NCBI GenBank assembly: GCA_050173895.1
Contig: JBFXKJ010000001.1
Span: 12,969-76,968, forward strand
Reading direction: 5' to 3'
Length of the DNA stretch: 64,000 nucleotides
Source: JBCFBK01 sp050173895
GTDB lineage: Bacteria; Bacteroidota; Bacteroidia; Bacteroidales; Prolixibacteraceae
Shown here: piece after piece, positions 63,120 through 64,000 of the stretch
Numbering within the stretch: position 1 is the first letter of the stretch
Layout of the letters: every line of letters begins with the position of its first letter
Position numbers and translations under genes: made by a program
The notes under the pieces: model-generated
What the model saw: only the letters and a program-made list of their open reading frames with translations
Database searches by the model: none
Told to the model about the DNA's origin: nothing

Positions 63120-64000
63120 TTAGTCGTACGATTGTCCCATATTGGTCGAAATGGCGATCATGCGGTCATATTCTTCGGGTGTCAGGTCTTTGAAATAGAA
63201 GTATTGCGGATTGACCGGTTTCCCGTTTTTATGCACTTCGTAATGGACATGGGGGCCGGTAGAGGTTCCCGAGTTCCCGACATAGCCGATCACGCTTCCG
63301 CGCTTCACCATCTGGCCCTGTTTTACCTGAAACTCGTTCATGTGTCCATATAAAGTTTGATATCCAAAGCCGTGGTCAATCACCAGTGAACGGCCATACC
63401 CGGAATGTGAATTGTCCACTTCCTTAACAACACCGTCGCCGGTGGCGTAGATTTCGGTTCCCACCGGAGCTGTGAAATCCATTCCATAATGAAACCGGCG
63501 AATTTTATATACCGGATGAATACGAAAGCCCCATCCTGAGGCCGTTCTTTTCAGGTCCTTGTTGGAGATGGGCATGATGGCCGGAATACTGGCCAGCATT
63601 TTTTCCTTATTCTGGGCAAGTGCCAGGATTTCGTCGTATGACTTCGACTGCACGTAGGCTTCCTTGGCAATAATGTCCAGCTTGCGCGCGGTGTTAATGA
63701 CAAGCTCCGAATTGTCCAGGCTTTGAAGTTGAGCGTATTTGTTAACCCCTCCAAAGCCGGCTTTGCGGATGGAGTTGGGTATCGGATCAGCTTCAAAAAT
63801 CACGCGGTAGAGGTTATCATCCCTTTGCTGAAGGTCTGCAAGCACCTTTTCCACATTCTCGAGGTTCTTATACATGAGCTCATACTGGGTCAGCAACCGC
63901 TGATTCTCCCGTTTGAGGTTTCTTGTCTTTGGCGTTTCATAAAATTGAAGGATCACGAATGTCATAATGATACTCATCACAAGGCTTGTGAAGAGAAAAA
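63120..64000 (-). CDS. M23-family metallopeptidase, 5' end outside the window
   Basis: The frame is open to the window edge, so the N terminus is missing. The visible part begins in a membrane helix (about FTSLVMSIIMTFVILQF), followed by a coiled-coil region (RENQRLLTQYELMYKNLENV) and the LytM/M23 domain: GWGFRIHPVYKIRRFHYGMD (zinc His and Asp), LYGHMNEF and GPHVHYEVHKNG (His-x-His). Such proteins cut peptidoglycan cross-links in the periplasm or activate amidases. All zinc ligands are present, so it is likely an active endopeptidase. Confidence 0.92.
   Translation of the reverse strand, partial: FLFTSLVMSIIMTFVILQFYETPKTRNLKRENQRLLTQYELMYKNLENVEKVLADLQQRDDNLYRVIFEADPIPNSIRKAGFGGVNKYAQLQSLDNSELVINTARKLDIIAKEAYVQSKSYDEILALAQNKEKMLASIPAIMPISNKDLKRTASGWGFRIHPVYKIRRFHYGMDFTAPVGTEIYATGDGVVKEVDNSHSGYGRSLVIDHGFGYQTLYGHMNEFQVKQGQMVKRGSVIGYVGNSGTSTGPHVHYEVHKNGKPVNPQYFYFKDLTPEEYDRMIAISTNMGQSYD

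Overview
The window reads as a chromosomal segment of a Bacteroidota bacterium, probably an environmental or marine Bacteroidales/Marinilabiliales-type polysaccharide degrader. This rests on a SusC/SusD pair driven by an ECF sigma factor and FecR, a GH92 mannosidase, a GH29 fucosidase, four secreted S1 sulfatases, a DUF2490 protein, Bacteroidota lipoprotein signals and a TAnnTTTG-type -7 promoter element. Genus and species cannot be told from the sequence. No transposase, integrase, rRNA or CRISPR array is visible; there is one tRNA (Lys, CTT).

Layout. (1) 1-9568, + strand: a complete myo-inositol catabolic operon (aldolase fragment, iolB, iolC, iolD, iolA, iolE, iolG) ending in a secreted metallophosphoesterase. 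(2) 9555-15726: a DUF2490 protein, a lipoprotein glycerophosphodiesterase, decayed remnants of an ECF sigma/FecR pair, and two sulfatases, the second with a C-terminal PA14 domain. A perfect 20-bp hairpin lies just before the first sulfatase. (3) 15747-23048, - strand: a six-gene membrane complex built like hydrogenase-4/complex I. Its catalytic subunit lacks both [NiFe] cysteines of motif L1, and its NuoB-like subunit has lost three of the four proximal-cluster ligands, while the proton-channel subunits keep their key charged residues. This is the most unusual system here. (4) 23242-32988, - strand: exonuclease III, the histidine-utilisation genes (hutH, hutU, hutI, ftcD) and a TonB-dependent receptor upstream. 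(5) 33383-45787: a polysaccharide utilisation locus (GH29 on +; sigma, FecR, SusC, SusD, secreted amidohydrolase and GH92 on -). (6) 45788-48020: a second truncated ECF sigma remnant, an 11-nt tandem repeat and a sulfatase. (7) 48281-52107: a DsrE-like protein and an arsenic operon (arsR, arsC, arsM, acr3, CDF-like) with two palindromic operators. (8) 52127-58701: an RND efflux operon (TolC, RND pump, adaptor) with an AraC-type regulator upstream. (9) 58731-64000: a fourth sulfatase, tRNA-Lys and a housekeeping cluster (zinc-ribbon protein, Nif3-like, MerR-type, M23 peptidase cut by the window end).

How the genes work together. The inositol operon would convert myo-inositol to DHAP and acetyl-CoA; the adjacent secreted phosphoesterase and nearby glycerophosphodiesterase suggest, but do not prove, that inositol is released from phosphorylated or glycerophospho-inositol. 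The SusC of the utilisation locus carries an STN signalling domain and sits directly behind fecR and the sigma gene, which is the expected trans-envelope induction loop. The arsenic operon covers sensing, reduction, methylation and efflux.

Short tandem repeats (two 7-nt tracts, one inside a coding region, and one 11-nt tract) and perfect hairpins are scattered in the window and are not explained by the gene annotation.
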